From Eremophila alpestris peregrina (taxonomy: Eukaryota; Chordata; Aves; Passeriformes; Alaudidae), in assembly GCA_009792885.1 (NCBI GenBank), contig WMCF01000007.1:7529267-7593266 (forward strand): a stretch of 64,000 bases of DNA, read 5' to 3'. Below are positions 1-8,900 of the stretch, piece after piece (position 1 is the first letter of the stretch; every line of letters starts with the position of its first letter). The notes below the pieces were generated by a model. It had not been told where the DNA came from, did no database searches, and saw only the letters and a program-made list of their open reading frames with translations. The translations under genes and the position numbers were made by a program.

Positions 1-1365
1 AAGAGAAAGCTCATTGGTTGATGTTTTACACTGATGTGATAATGTTTACACAGATGTGCTTTGAAATCTCGATTATGGTGGATTTTTGGGTCCCACCACA
101 TGACAGGCTTCTGTTATCTAAAAGGTAAAATAATATAACATCTATCTGTAACTGCCTTCAGAACAGGTCTGCCTGTGCTCTCCTCTGAGGTGATTTATCT
201 GATCATTGTATTTAGCATTATTTTTTTCAGTTTTAAATCCCTCCACAGTAAATCACTTGCTTTAAAGCAGCCTTTTTATAATTCAGGTGCACACAGGGGC
301 AGTACTTAGGACTGCAATGATGAAAAGGTGTCACATTACCTGCTTTAAAGCACCTGCCAATTAATTAGCCCTATACTCTTCATAGCAAATAAAGGTAAGC
401 AGTCAAATCCATTTGATCTCTCAGATTTAGACTGTGACTGAAAAGACCATGAAGCAAGACCGGAGAACTAATCTCTCATGATTCTCTGCAAGTTTTTTGT
501 TTAAACGAAACCTTAAACCACCAAGTGATTCTCTTGAACTTTTGAAAGAACTAACTATGAAAGATCTTTACATTTTATACTCTAATACCATGTTTTAACA
601 TTGGCAAAGAACTGCATATCTTAGATGCTGAGATAGGTCATGCCATTTAAGCCCTAAAATTCGATAGACTTTACAGAAAAAGCAGGAAAGATGGCAAAAG
701 TCAAGCTCTTAGATTTAATGTAGCGTTGTTTTACCATTGGTGAATATGTTTTCCACCAAAACATATTTCCTGTGTGAACCACTCTACGTTGGGGATAAAA
801 AAAGTGCATATGCTCATCTGGAACAGGGCAATGAAGTCCCAAACTGATTCAAAACATTGTAGAAGTACAACAGGGATCTCTCAGTAGATGATATTGCTAA
901 TTTATGATGTTTACAGACCTTGGCTATGGGCCCAATGAAAAACCCCAAAGAAGATGGATTAGATGAGCCACCTCTGTATCTTTCTTTCTTCTTCTCTGCA
1001 AGTTTTGAAGATATTTATCCAAAACGATGGGGCTGCCCATTTATCTTTTTAAGACCTCCTGTCAATACCCAAGTACTATAGATCAGTTTAGTGTCACATT
1101 AATGATAAATTAAATGCGAGGGAGAATTTGCAGAGGGGAAAGCACCTCCCTGACTATGCCAATTTCTTTAGAAATTCCCCTCCTTGTAGTTGAAGCGATA
1201 AAAGGGAAGCGTAATGCATGTACATTTTATTAGCGTTTCAGAAACAGGGAGTAAAACTGTCAGATCTTCGGGTTTTTTCTTTCATGTGTGTCTGGGCAGG
1301 TCTAACCCTCAGGTAACGCCCTTTCTCCTTCTTCCCTCCTGCCTCTCCTTGCACCTGTCCACGTA
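1..1365. other. AT-rich 5' flank of FGF20, no gene seen
   Basis: This is non-coding sequence upstream of the FGF20 CpG island. No reading frame with codon bias or a recognisable domain is visible, and I see no repeat family. It ends in a moderately AT-rich proximal region (about 1080-1300) and then switches sharply to GC-rich sequence near 1366. In other amniotes the next gene upstream, in divergent orientation, is MICU3 (EFHA2). None of its exons is recognisable here, so it would lie beyond the left edge. Enhancers could be present but cannot be identified from one sequence. Confidence 0.6.
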
Positions 1366-1587
1366 ATGCTCCGGCAGCTCCCGCCCGTCCCCCGCTGCTC
1401 GCTCCGCTCCCCTCCGCGCAGGGGCCGCGCCCCCGCCCTCGCCGCGCGTGTGCGCGCCCGCCAGCGACCGGCTGCGCGCGGGGGGCGCGCCCGGAGCCCC
1501 CTCCCCGCCGTCACGGCAGATCAGAGGAAGGTGCGAGCGGAGGGGGAGCCGGTTTACAATTTCAAACGCGGCCTCCCCGCAGCGGCT

Positions 1588-1600
1588 TCATTAGCATATG
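1588..1600 (+). promoter_or_regulatory. POU/octamer-variant plus E-box next to the TATA box
   Basis: ATTAGCAT (reverse complement ATGCTAAT, an octamer variant bound by POU factors) overlaps a CATATG E-box at 1595-1600, about 15 bases upstream of the TATA box. It is an AT-rich island inside GC-rich promoter DNA, which suggests a retained regulatory element. Binding is an inference from motif similarity only. Confidence 0.3.
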
Positions 1601-1614
1601 TCAGGGGACCGCCG

Positions 1615-1624
1615 TATATATATA
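1615..1624 (+). promoter_or_regulatory. TATA box of FGF20
   Basis: A TATATATATA run sits within the GC-rich promoter. A start site about 25-32 bases downstream would fall near 1640-1655, giving a leader of roughly 170-185 bases before the ATG at 1824. The run is the only TATA-like element in the island and is placed correctly relative to the CDS. Confidence 0.65.
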
Positions 1625-1752
1625 CACACGCGCGGGGCTGATGAGCAGCACCCCGCCGCCTGGCTCGCACCGGCTCGGCTCAGCACGGCTCGGCTCGGTT
1701 CCGCTCGGCCCTGCCGGCTCCCCATGCTTGCGGCTCCGCCGCGCACCCCCAC

Positions 1753-1803
1753 ATGCCCACCGGGAGAGGCCGGCAGCCGCTCTCCGCCGCCGCCGCGCCC
1801 TAG
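1753..1803 (+). other. Upstream ORF in the FGF20 leader (16 codons)
   Basis: An ATG at 1753 opens a 16-residue frame (starting MPTGRGRQ) that stops with TAG at 1801-1803, only 20 bases before the FGF20 start at 1824. Its context is weak (C at -3, C at +4). A second upstream ATG at 1724 lies in another frame and overlaps the main CDS. If the TATA box at 1615 sets the start site, both are in the mRNA and could lower translation of FGF20. Function is inferred. Confidence 0.4.
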
Positions 1804-1823
1804 CCCGCTCGCCCCGCGCCCGC

Positions 1824-2124
1824 ATGGCTCCCCTGGCCGAGGTGGGCGGCTTCCTGGGCGGCCTGGACGGCCTGGGGCAGCCGGTGGGCGCCCACTTCTT
1901 GCTGCCGCCCGCCGGGGAGCGCCCGGCGCTGCTCGGGGACCGCCTCGCCCCAGCGGAGCGGGGGGAGCGCCGCGCCCCGGCTGCGGCGGCGGCGGCGGCG
2001 GCGGACCTGGCGCACTTGCAGGGCATCCTGCGGCGGCGACAGCTGTACTGCCGCACCGGCTTCCACCTGCAGATCCTGCCCGACGGCAGCGTGCGCGGCA
2101 CCCGCCAGGACCACAGCCTCTTCG
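1824..2124 (+). CDS. FGF20: FGF20 exon 1 (coding part)
   Basis: It encodes residues 1-100 plus the first base of codon 101. The start at 1824 was chosen because it gives the exact FGF20 N-terminus MAPLAEV; it has G at +4 but C at -3. The frame is also open upstream to an ATG at 1641, but that lies at or before the predicted start site and has no FGF20 homology. The donor is TTCG|GTAGGC (phase 1), the same intron position as in the FGF9 family. Confidence 0.96.
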
Positions 2125-5100
2125 GTAGGCGGCCGGGGCACGGCCCCGCGTGTGCGTGTGTGGGGGTGTGTGTGTAAGCGCCTCTGTGTTTACCTGGGCG
2201 GGAGCGGTCGTGCTCTTGGGAGGGAGATGTGATGCTGGTGATGCTGAGGCAGGTGGATGAGTCCTCAGAGCAAAAAGGCTTCACCCTCCGGCGTTTGACC
2301 GTGGGGTCTGCAGCAGGGCAGGGTAGTGAGGCAGGGCTGTGCGTCCCAGGTGAGTCAGGAGATAGGCGCTGCTCAGCCTGTGCTGGGGCTCTGTGTGCAC
2401 GTGCATACACCGGTAGGTTTAGTGGGAATGGCTGAGATCAGACTGATGTTTTTGTATTCACTGTTGGTATCGGAGCTTCTTGGGTCTCTGTAAAACAGCA
2501 TAGGTCACAGACTTGGGCATGCTGATCCTTAGGCTGCATAAGACTGCTTCGCTTCACACATAAAGCTGAAGCAGAGGAGTCAAAGATGCCTCTTTGATCA
2601 AGCGCTTAAAATGCTTCCCAGCCAGCTTTCTCTGTCAATAAACTCAAAGGAGGTGAAGATAACCCCAAAACATAAACATTTCCTGTGATATGAGAGTCAA
2701 TCCTAAATAGCAGTTGTAGAAGCTGGACATTCGAACAAACCTGCTGTTGTCAACTACATGTGAGTTTTGGTGTGTATTGATTTAGCGGTTGTAAAAAAGT
2801 GATTAAAGGGCTTCCTATCATCCTGCCAATAGTCAAAGCAATCTGCTGGAATGGCTCTTAATTGCTTTTATAACACATGGATGTTTTAAGAAGAAGAGCA
2901 GTAGTCAAACAGACAGTTCTTCTCAGAAGGAAGATTTCCTGCAGCATGTAAACATGAAATAATTCTTTACTTTAAAAGGAAAATCAAGTTAGCCATAGAT
3001 CTAACATTTACTGGGCTTTTAAGAATTGCACTACCTTTATTCTACCACTACTCTTGGCAGGTTTGTCTGATGTGGTTTCTTTGTGGGTTGTATCACCTGC
3101 TTATTATGCTTTCGGAAAAGAGTGGCTTTGAAAATGATATCAGGAAGACAAAATGCCTCCAAATCTTTTATGGGACTCTGTGCTTTATGAACTGGAAAAC
3201 TAGGATGATTTATGCGTGATACAGTTTTTAATGCTTATTCTTTGTAAAGGACTTACTTTCTTTGCTGTATGTTAATACAACTAAGAAATCTGCCAAAACT
3301 CAGTTAAAATTGAAAACATTTAAAATTATTCCATAATCCACATAGTCCATCTGTCTGAGAGTGAAAATTGTCCGGAAATCATAAATAGTAAACAGACAAA
3401 AAGTCATAATCAGCTGCACTATTTAACACTACTTACCTTAGATTCAGGGTTTTTAAAAATGTTTTGTGGTTTTGCTGCTGAACAGCAATATCTTAGATCT
3501 CATTCTGGCACTTCTTTTTGAGGCTTTATTTACATTGTTAACAACCTCCAAAAAGCCAGTTCACACATTCCCTTTCTTTCATGTTTTGGATGTGCTGTAA
3601 TCTGTGCATATCAATTGGTTAAGTATGTTGGCTTACCTTTGCCAAATTCAGGCTTCAAATAGTACCTCATGTCTCAAATACTTTATTAATATATATTACA
3701 TTTTTGGGCAAATGTAATATAAATAATGCTATAATCCAAACAGTAGCAAAAAAAGCAGCATATTGTATGTATTTAATAAGCCTGCAGTAAAGATAGCAAG
3801 TTGTGTCAAGAGGTGTGGGCCCATATTCTAGATAAGATGTCTAGCAAATACTTTTCTGTGGGTAGATTCTGTTATATAAAATTCACATCTGTACTTTGAT
3901 TTCCATTCAAATGACCTAATAATGGATGTGTTTTTTTAAGATAAATCTGTAGAAGTAGTAAAGTATATTTTCAGGTTATTCAAAGTGATCTTCCAATATT
4001 TGAGTAGGCAGTTTAGCAAATAGTGTACAATCATTAAAGACTCCAACAGCATGGTAGTAATGGCTTTAGTCTCAGGGCTGAATAAAATCCTTTAATATTC
4101 AACACTTTTTAGCAAGTTTCTTAAGTGGTGTAGGATTCATGTTCCTAGATGAGGCTTCTCAGACTGCTTTTCTGTGAATGTTGTGTACCTTTTCACATAG
4201 TACTTGAAATTTCAGAGAAACTGGGCCACATTTACTATAGTATGTGCATTTTCTACTTGTTTTCAATGGAGTTTTTGGATGCTATGTGTTTTATGGTTAT
4301 GAAATTAACTAAAGCAATTTTTTTTTTCAGGTATCCTTGAATTCATCAGTGTGGCAGTGGGACTGGTCAGTATTAGAGGTGTGGACAGTGGCCTTTACCT
4401 TGGAATGAATGAGAAGGGAGAGCTCTATGGCTCTGTAAGTACCACTTTCATATCAGCTCATACATCTTTAGGTTTTGGTTTGCTTCCTAACACAATGCAA
4501 TCCCCTCAAGAAGTTCATCTTAACTTTCAAAGCACTAACACCTTTTTCTGTTGATATGTGTAATGTATTTTTGTATACACAGTGTAGCCTTGGATACTTC
4601 AACAAAACAGAATTGATTTTTGCTAAGCTATGAGGGTAATACAAGTCCTACTCTCCTTTCAAGTTTTAAAGCATCTTCATATAAAATATTCTGTTTCTTC
4701 ACTTCCTTTGGTTGTGGTCATTTCAGTTTAAAATGTGAGAAGTGATGCATACCACAAAGAAATATGTAAATACCTTCCTGCTCTGTTAGGTTGCATCTGA
4801 GTCCCTCTATTAAATCTCATTTCTAGAAAGTAGATACCCTAAGACAGAACTCTACATAATATAATTCCTGCAAGTCAGATGAATTTTAAATAAATCATAA
4901 ATAAGTAATGTTTTTTTACAGTAAATGGTAACTAGATCATTTTATAAATCCAAAATTGTAGGTATACAGGTCCAAGTTTCCACAGTCATTGTCAGGTCTA
5001 CATACTCTTCTTGGGTTTGGTTTGTTGACATTTAAATGAGCAGTAAGACTACAAAAAGCCTAAAGCATTTTGTTTATTTTTATCTTTTTTTTTTCATGTC

Positions 5101-5400
5101 TTCAAATATCTAGTGAGAGCTTAACTTATTTTTCTTTTCTCTTTCTTTCTGTAGGAGAAACTCACTTCTGAGTGTATCTTCAGGGAACAATTTGAGGAAA
5201 ACTGGTACAACACTTACTCATCCAATGTGTACAAACATGGGGATTCGGGGCGCAGGTACTTTGTAGCACTGAATAAAGACGGTACTCCCAGAGATGGGGC
5301 GAGGTCCAAAAGACACCAGAAATTCACACATTTCTTGCCCCGGCCTGTGGATCCTGAAAGAGTTCCAGAACTGTACAAAGATGTGTTAGGATACAGCTGA
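1824..5400 (+). CDS. FGF20: Fibroblast growth factor 20, complete 3-exon gene (join 1824..2124, 4331..4434, 5155..5400)
   Basis: Splicing gives a 216-residue protein of the FGF9/16/20 subfamily, a paracrine FGFR ligand that binds heparan sulphate. The N-terminus (MAPLAEVGGFLGGLDGL) and the GILRRRQLYCRTGFHLQILP block match FGF20 rather than FGF9 or FGF16. The beta-trefoil core runs from about residue 62 to 207. The FGF family signature (G-x-L-x-G ... E-C-x-F-x-E ... Y) is complete at residues 130-153 and spans the exon 2/3 junction. Conserved cysteines are C76 and C142. There is no cleavable N-terminal signal. As known for this subfamily, secretion should use an uncleaved internal hydrophobic segment (residues 102-113). 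I see no N-X-S/T sequon, unlike FGF9. A basic stretch at about 182-196 (KDGTPRDGARSKRHQ) fits the heparin-binding loop. The human protein has 211 residues. The extra length here is in the variable N-terminal linker, which carries an alanine run. No frameshift or stop is present. In birds FGF20 drives feather and scale placodes. Confidence 0.97.
1980..2003 (+). repeat. (GCG)n trinucleotide run encoding eight alanines in FGF20
   Basis: One GCT and seven GCG codons encode Ala53-Ala60 in the linker before the beta-trefoil core. The near-pure GCG tract is prone to length change. The corresponding linker of human FGF20 is shorter and contains mixed Gly/Ala rather than a pure run (from memory of the family). 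Confidence 0.9.
2125..4330 (+). other. FGF20 intron 1
   Basis: A 2206-base phase-1 intron from GTAGGC to TTTTTTTTCAG. The first few hundred bases keep the raised GC content of the CpG island, and the rest is AT-rich. No repeat family or nested gene is recognised. A consensus TCF/LEF motif lies at 2592-2598, and another CTTTGAT lies near 3894-3900. Confidence 0.9.
2592..2598 (+). promoter_or_regulatory. TCF/LEF consensus motif in intron 1
   Basis: CTTTGAT, flanked as CTTTGATC, is the full TCF/LEF core and lies about 470 bases inside intron 1. FGF20 is a known Wnt/beta-catenin target in mammals, so the site is plausible. A 7-base motif is expected by chance in a region this size, so confidence is low. 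Confidence 0.2.
4331..4434 (+). CDS. FGF20: FGF20 exon 2
   Basis: A 104-base exon, the standard length for exon 2 in FGF9 subfamily genes. It is preceded by a T-rich tract and CAG, and followed by GTAAGT, a near-perfect donor. It encodes the end of G101 through S135, including ILEFISVAVGLVSIRGVDSG (residues 102-121). The hydrophobic part is the uncleaved internal secretion signal of this subfamily. It exits in phase 0. Confidence 0.97.
4435..5154 (+). other. FGF20 intron 2
   Basis: A 720-base phase-0 intron, GTAAGT...CTGTAG, with a long T/C-rich polypyrimidine tract at about 5125-5152. It is AT-rich and no repeat is recognised. Confidence 0.93.
5155..5400 (+). CDS. FGF20: FGF20 exon 3 (coding part) with stop codon
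   Basis: It encodes residues 136-216 and ends in TGA at 5398-5400. It contains the second half of the FGF signature, the NWYNTYSSNVYKH receptor/heparin-facing segment, the YFVALNKDGTPRDG motif shared by FGF9/16/20, and the C-terminal tail ending KDVLGYS. The tail differs from the human ending (KDLLMYT) at a few positions but has the same length. No truncation is seen. The nonsense allele that causes chicken scaleless truncates this gene; the reading frame here is open. Confidence 0.97.
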   Translation, partial: EKLTSECIFREQFEENWYNTYSSNVYKHGDSGRRYFVALNKDGTPRDGARSKRHQKFTHFLPRPVDPERVPELYKDVLGYS

Positions 5401-5619
5401 GGAAAGAGGCAGCTTTGGCAAAAAAGCAAACTGGAGCTGTTGGCCATGCTTTCATGGCAGTGCCAGCATGAGGAACCTGCCGAGGTCTGGGATGCTGGAT
5501 GTGAAGAACCTACCTGGTGAAAGGCAAGCCTCTGTTTTCTGACCACTGGATTTAGGAGACAAAGCCTTGAAACTGAATGTGGATCAGCCTCCTCAAGACT
5601 TGCTGAATGGTTTGGTCAC

Positions 5620-5640
5620 CAGTCACCAGGGGGAAGTGGG
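5620..5640 (+). promoter_or_regulatory. CTCF-like motif in FGF20 3'UTR
   Basis: CACCAGGGGG at 5624-5633 matches the core of the CTCF consensus (CCACCAGGGGGCGC) except for the trailing GC, which is AA here. It is an unusually long match in AT-rich surroundings, at the boundary between FGF20 and its 3' gene-poor interval. Occupancy is unknown. Confidence 0.35.
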
Positions 5641-5773
5641 ACTTCTTAAAACAACGAACTCTTGACAATTCTGCCTGGATTACCTGTGGCCTGCAGATTA
5701 GCAAGGAACTATCTACGTCATATGGATGAGACAATGGCTGGAAGAAATAGAAAGAAATGGACTGTAAAATAGT

Positions 5774-5779
5774 AATAAA
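5774..5779 (+). terminator. Poly(A) signal AATAAA, proximal
   Basis: A canonical hexamer 374 bases after the FGF20 stop codon. It would give a short 3'UTR lacking the AU-rich element at 5901-5940. Confidence 0.4.
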
Positions 5780-5900
5780 TCCCAAGAGCTATGTGTGAAG
5801 TTTTATGGACTCCATTTTAGTGATGGATGTTAGATGTCAATACATAGTCAAAAATGGAACTTTTCTTCAGAATGGACCTATTTATACATCTCCAGATAGC

Positions 5901-5940
5901 ATATATTTATTTTATATATTTATTTATTAAAGAGTTTATT
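5901..5940 (+). promoter_or_regulatory. AU-rich element in FGF20 3'UTR
   Basis: ATTTA pentamers lie at 5905-5909 and, overlapping, at 5918-5926 (ATTTATTTA), within a pure A/T stretch. Such clusters mark short-lived growth-factor mRNAs. The element lies between the two AATAAA signals, so alternative polyadenylation could remove it. Confidence 0.45.
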
Positions 5941-5960
5941 TTTTACTGGGATATGAAGAG

Positions 5961-5966
5961 AATAAA
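5961..5966 (+). terminator. Poly(A) signal AATAAA, distal
   Basis: A canonical hexamer 561 bases past the stop and just after the AU-rich element. It is the better-placed candidate for the main 3' end. No transcript data are available to confirm it. Confidence 0.5.
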
Positions 5967-5985
5967 AGTTCCTAACCCCAATGAG

Positions 5986-8900
5986 AAATAATTTACAGTG
6001 CCAATATTTACTCTGAGTAGTGTCATGATACAGAAATAACATTACCTTCCAATGCATCCAAAACCTGATCATTGTTTATCAATTACAGATAAGTTTATAT
6101 TTTATGTGCATACCATTGCCTTGTAACTGTCCTTATTTGGAAAAGAATGTTTAATTTAATTTTTTTTTTTTACTTCTGAGAGTGCCTTACAGATTGTATT
6201 AAATTCAAATGCACATTTAAAAAAGGGAATTAAAAGTTACTTCACTTTCTTTGGTTTACTGTTATTTTTAAACTGAGAGTCTCTTAGCACACTATGTGCA
6301 ACATTTCAAACCTGCAACAATTGTGAAGAGTGTATTGCAGTTACCTAAAGAAAAGCTAATATTAACTCTTGAAATCTTGACTCAAATCACAACATGCTTG
6401 ATGGTTTTTGGCCAAAGGATTCCTACCATCTTTACTAACACACAAATAGCTATGCTCTGTAAAATTTTCAGGTAGTATTCTCATGTTTTAATTATATTCC
6501 CTATGGTTAAAGGGAAACAAGTTCAAAGCACAAAGTTTCAGATATTGATGTATGAAAAGCTTCTGAGTGAGGGTTGTTTCTCCACTCAGTACAGAGAAGC
6601 CCAAGACAACTTTCTTACTTTAATCCCTCATCTAGGCAATATTTTCAGTGTAAAATGTTCTGTGAAAGCTGTCAGAACAAAGTTGAGCTGTGTCTCTGTG
6701 CTAGTTACAGCCATTAAACAGGCAGATCATACTAATTTATTCAGAACTGTCAGTTATGAAGCACACTCATCTGTATATTAACTGATGGGGAAGTCTGCTC
6801 TGCAAGAAAAGAAAGGGTTAATGAGAGATTTATGATTCAGACCTGAACCTGCTGAAGCTTGCTGTCACATGACTGCCACCTGCATGGACAAGGCTGGCCC
6901 AGGAAAACTGCAGGGAAAGCAATTCAGGAGAGGGCACCAGAGGTGGGCTCATGTTTCAGATGCCAATGTTCCCAGTGGGCTCCTGCTCAAGATCACTCAT
7001 TTGCATTCAGTTTTATGCAATTGTATATGGTTCAAGTACTGCACATGCATAATTTATATACAGTCAAGGGATCAATGAAAAGCATTTTTCAGTGTATAGC
7101 ACACTTGCTAGAACTTTTGCTGTGCCAATCTATAGTGAGAAATGGATGAGCATAAGTTACTGAGGGATTTTTAACAAAATCATTTTACTTTCTGCCAAAT
7201 AGAAATGAAATGCAGAGACACAAAAACTCGTTTCAGCGCTTTGTGGCTAGCAACATGTAACTTGCTGACATAAAAGGTTTCATTTAATTTTTCTGAAAAA
7301 TAGGAAGATCTACACATCTTAGTAAAATAACATTGTAATGCACTCCAGTTTACCATAAAATAATGATTTTGTGGGTGACATCGAGTCCCATTAGTAATAG
7401 ATCAATAGCTGAAAACAAAAATATATGCTTTAAATAGAAAAATTCTTCCTCTGCATCTTAAAAAGTAGTTTATTCCATATATATAGTGTAAAAAAAAGTA
7501 TCTGCTGCTGCTTAGGATATAATTCCCATGTATTTCTGGCAAACACACTCAAGGTTTAAACCACAGCAGGATGAGTTCTCTCTCTTTGGCTTACCAGTTT
7601 GCTGTTCATCTTCAAAAGTAGGTTGAAGATGTCAAGGGCTGTAATCAACCTTGTTATTATCATTGTGTATCTTTTTTTCACAGATATGGTACAGCCCAGA
7701 ACAGTAACTGAGGTTACCACTATATGGTAAATAATCATCTGAAACTTCTGGATCCAAACACATATCCAGAATTGGAGTGAAGAAGAAGAGTGATATGTGC
7801 TTGCTCCGTTTCCATTTTAGATATATGCAAATAAACCTTGAAGAAAATATAATGGAGCAGGTACAGTGGTGATGAATGACTGTACAAAACCTCCAGAGCA
7901 CTGAAAAGCTGTCACAGCCTCCTTTTTAGTTCTGGTATTGCCATGGAAAAAATATATCGAGGTTCCTTTGCTTGCAGCAATTATTTGCTCATTGTTACAT
8001 CCTGTCCATCATGATCTTCAAATGCAGTTAACGTTTTTCTAGTTTGAGAATGGTGGATACAAAAGTAACACCTCAAAAGGGCAATTTTTATACGTCATTA
8101 ATAACTTTAATTGTCAGAGTTTGGGGGTTTTTCATGTGGGATTTTCACTCCCACTTCAAAAAGCCCAACAGCATAGAGGGAGGGATTTGTTCTTTTTAAC
8201 CAGTAGAATAAATGATCTCATTTAACTCTCATTATGCTTTAATAACTACAAATCTGAAAGATGTGGGCTGCTCTACTCCTTCATTACTATGAAGGGAGTC
8301 GTCTGAAGGAGGTGACAATGTTCAAGGTTCACGAAGAAATCTCTGAAGGGAGAGAAAACGCCACATCTCGAAAAAAATTCCAGTATGATTGACTGCCCTA
8401 TTTCTGCCTTTCCTCATTTATTTTTTTTCCCAGGGAAGAAGAACCATTCAAGACAGTTAATTCAGTTTGTGTAGCAGTTGCAGCTCCACTTTCTGTTTCC
8501 CATGGATTCTCCTACAAACTGTAAAATGTGGCCCTTTGATCTTAGGGCTGGCTTGAAATGGAGTGCTCCATGCCAGTTCTGTGTTTCTTCATATATTTTG
8601 GTTTTTGCTGCTCTGTTTTCCAAGTTGTGTCAGAAATAACATACTGGCCATACAAAAGATTTTCTGAAAGCCAGGAGGAACCTTGACTTCTGAGCATAGT
8701 TGAAGTAAAATTATTACTTCTATTAATCTTTGTGCACCTGATCAGAATGCAGAAAGGAGAATTCTTACTAGTCTTCTGTGGCAGTTTTACAGCCATAGCA
8801 GTTAACAGGTATAGAACTCAAATTCCTCTGGTAGTGAGTATTTTTTAAATAAACAAGCTGATATCATCAGAAAAAGTGGACAGCTAGTCTATAAGGTGCA

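Larger units (their letters stand above)
1366..2160 (+). promoter_or_regulatory. CpG island covering FGF20 promoter, leader and exon 1
   Basis: Base composition changes abruptly from AT-rich to very GC-rich with dense CpG dinucleotides. GC-box-like and CGCG-rich strings lie at about 1375-1510. The island spans the TATA box, the leader and all of coding exon 1, and fades soon after the first splice donor. This is the usual picture for a developmental-regulator promoter. The long open frames on both strands in this block are by-products of high GC content. Confidence 0.8.
5401..5985 (+). other. FGF20 3'UTR (3' end inferred)
   Basis: This is sequence after the stop up to about 20 bases past the second AATAAA. 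The first 200 bases are of mixed composition; from 5800 it becomes strongly AU-rich. The 3' end is inferred from poly(A) signals only, and a longer UTR cannot be excluded because AT-rich sequence continues. Confidence 0.55.

Noticed and set aside
1601..2410. 269-codon minus-strand open frame across FGF20 exon 1
   Set aside because: It is antisense to FGF20 exon 1 in a CpG island, rich in A, R, P and S from composition, and has no domain.
6023..6028. Possible miR-433 site (TCATGA), known to regulate human FGF20
   Set aside because: Only a 6-base palindromic match, and it lies past the distal AATAAA, so it may not be in the mRNA.
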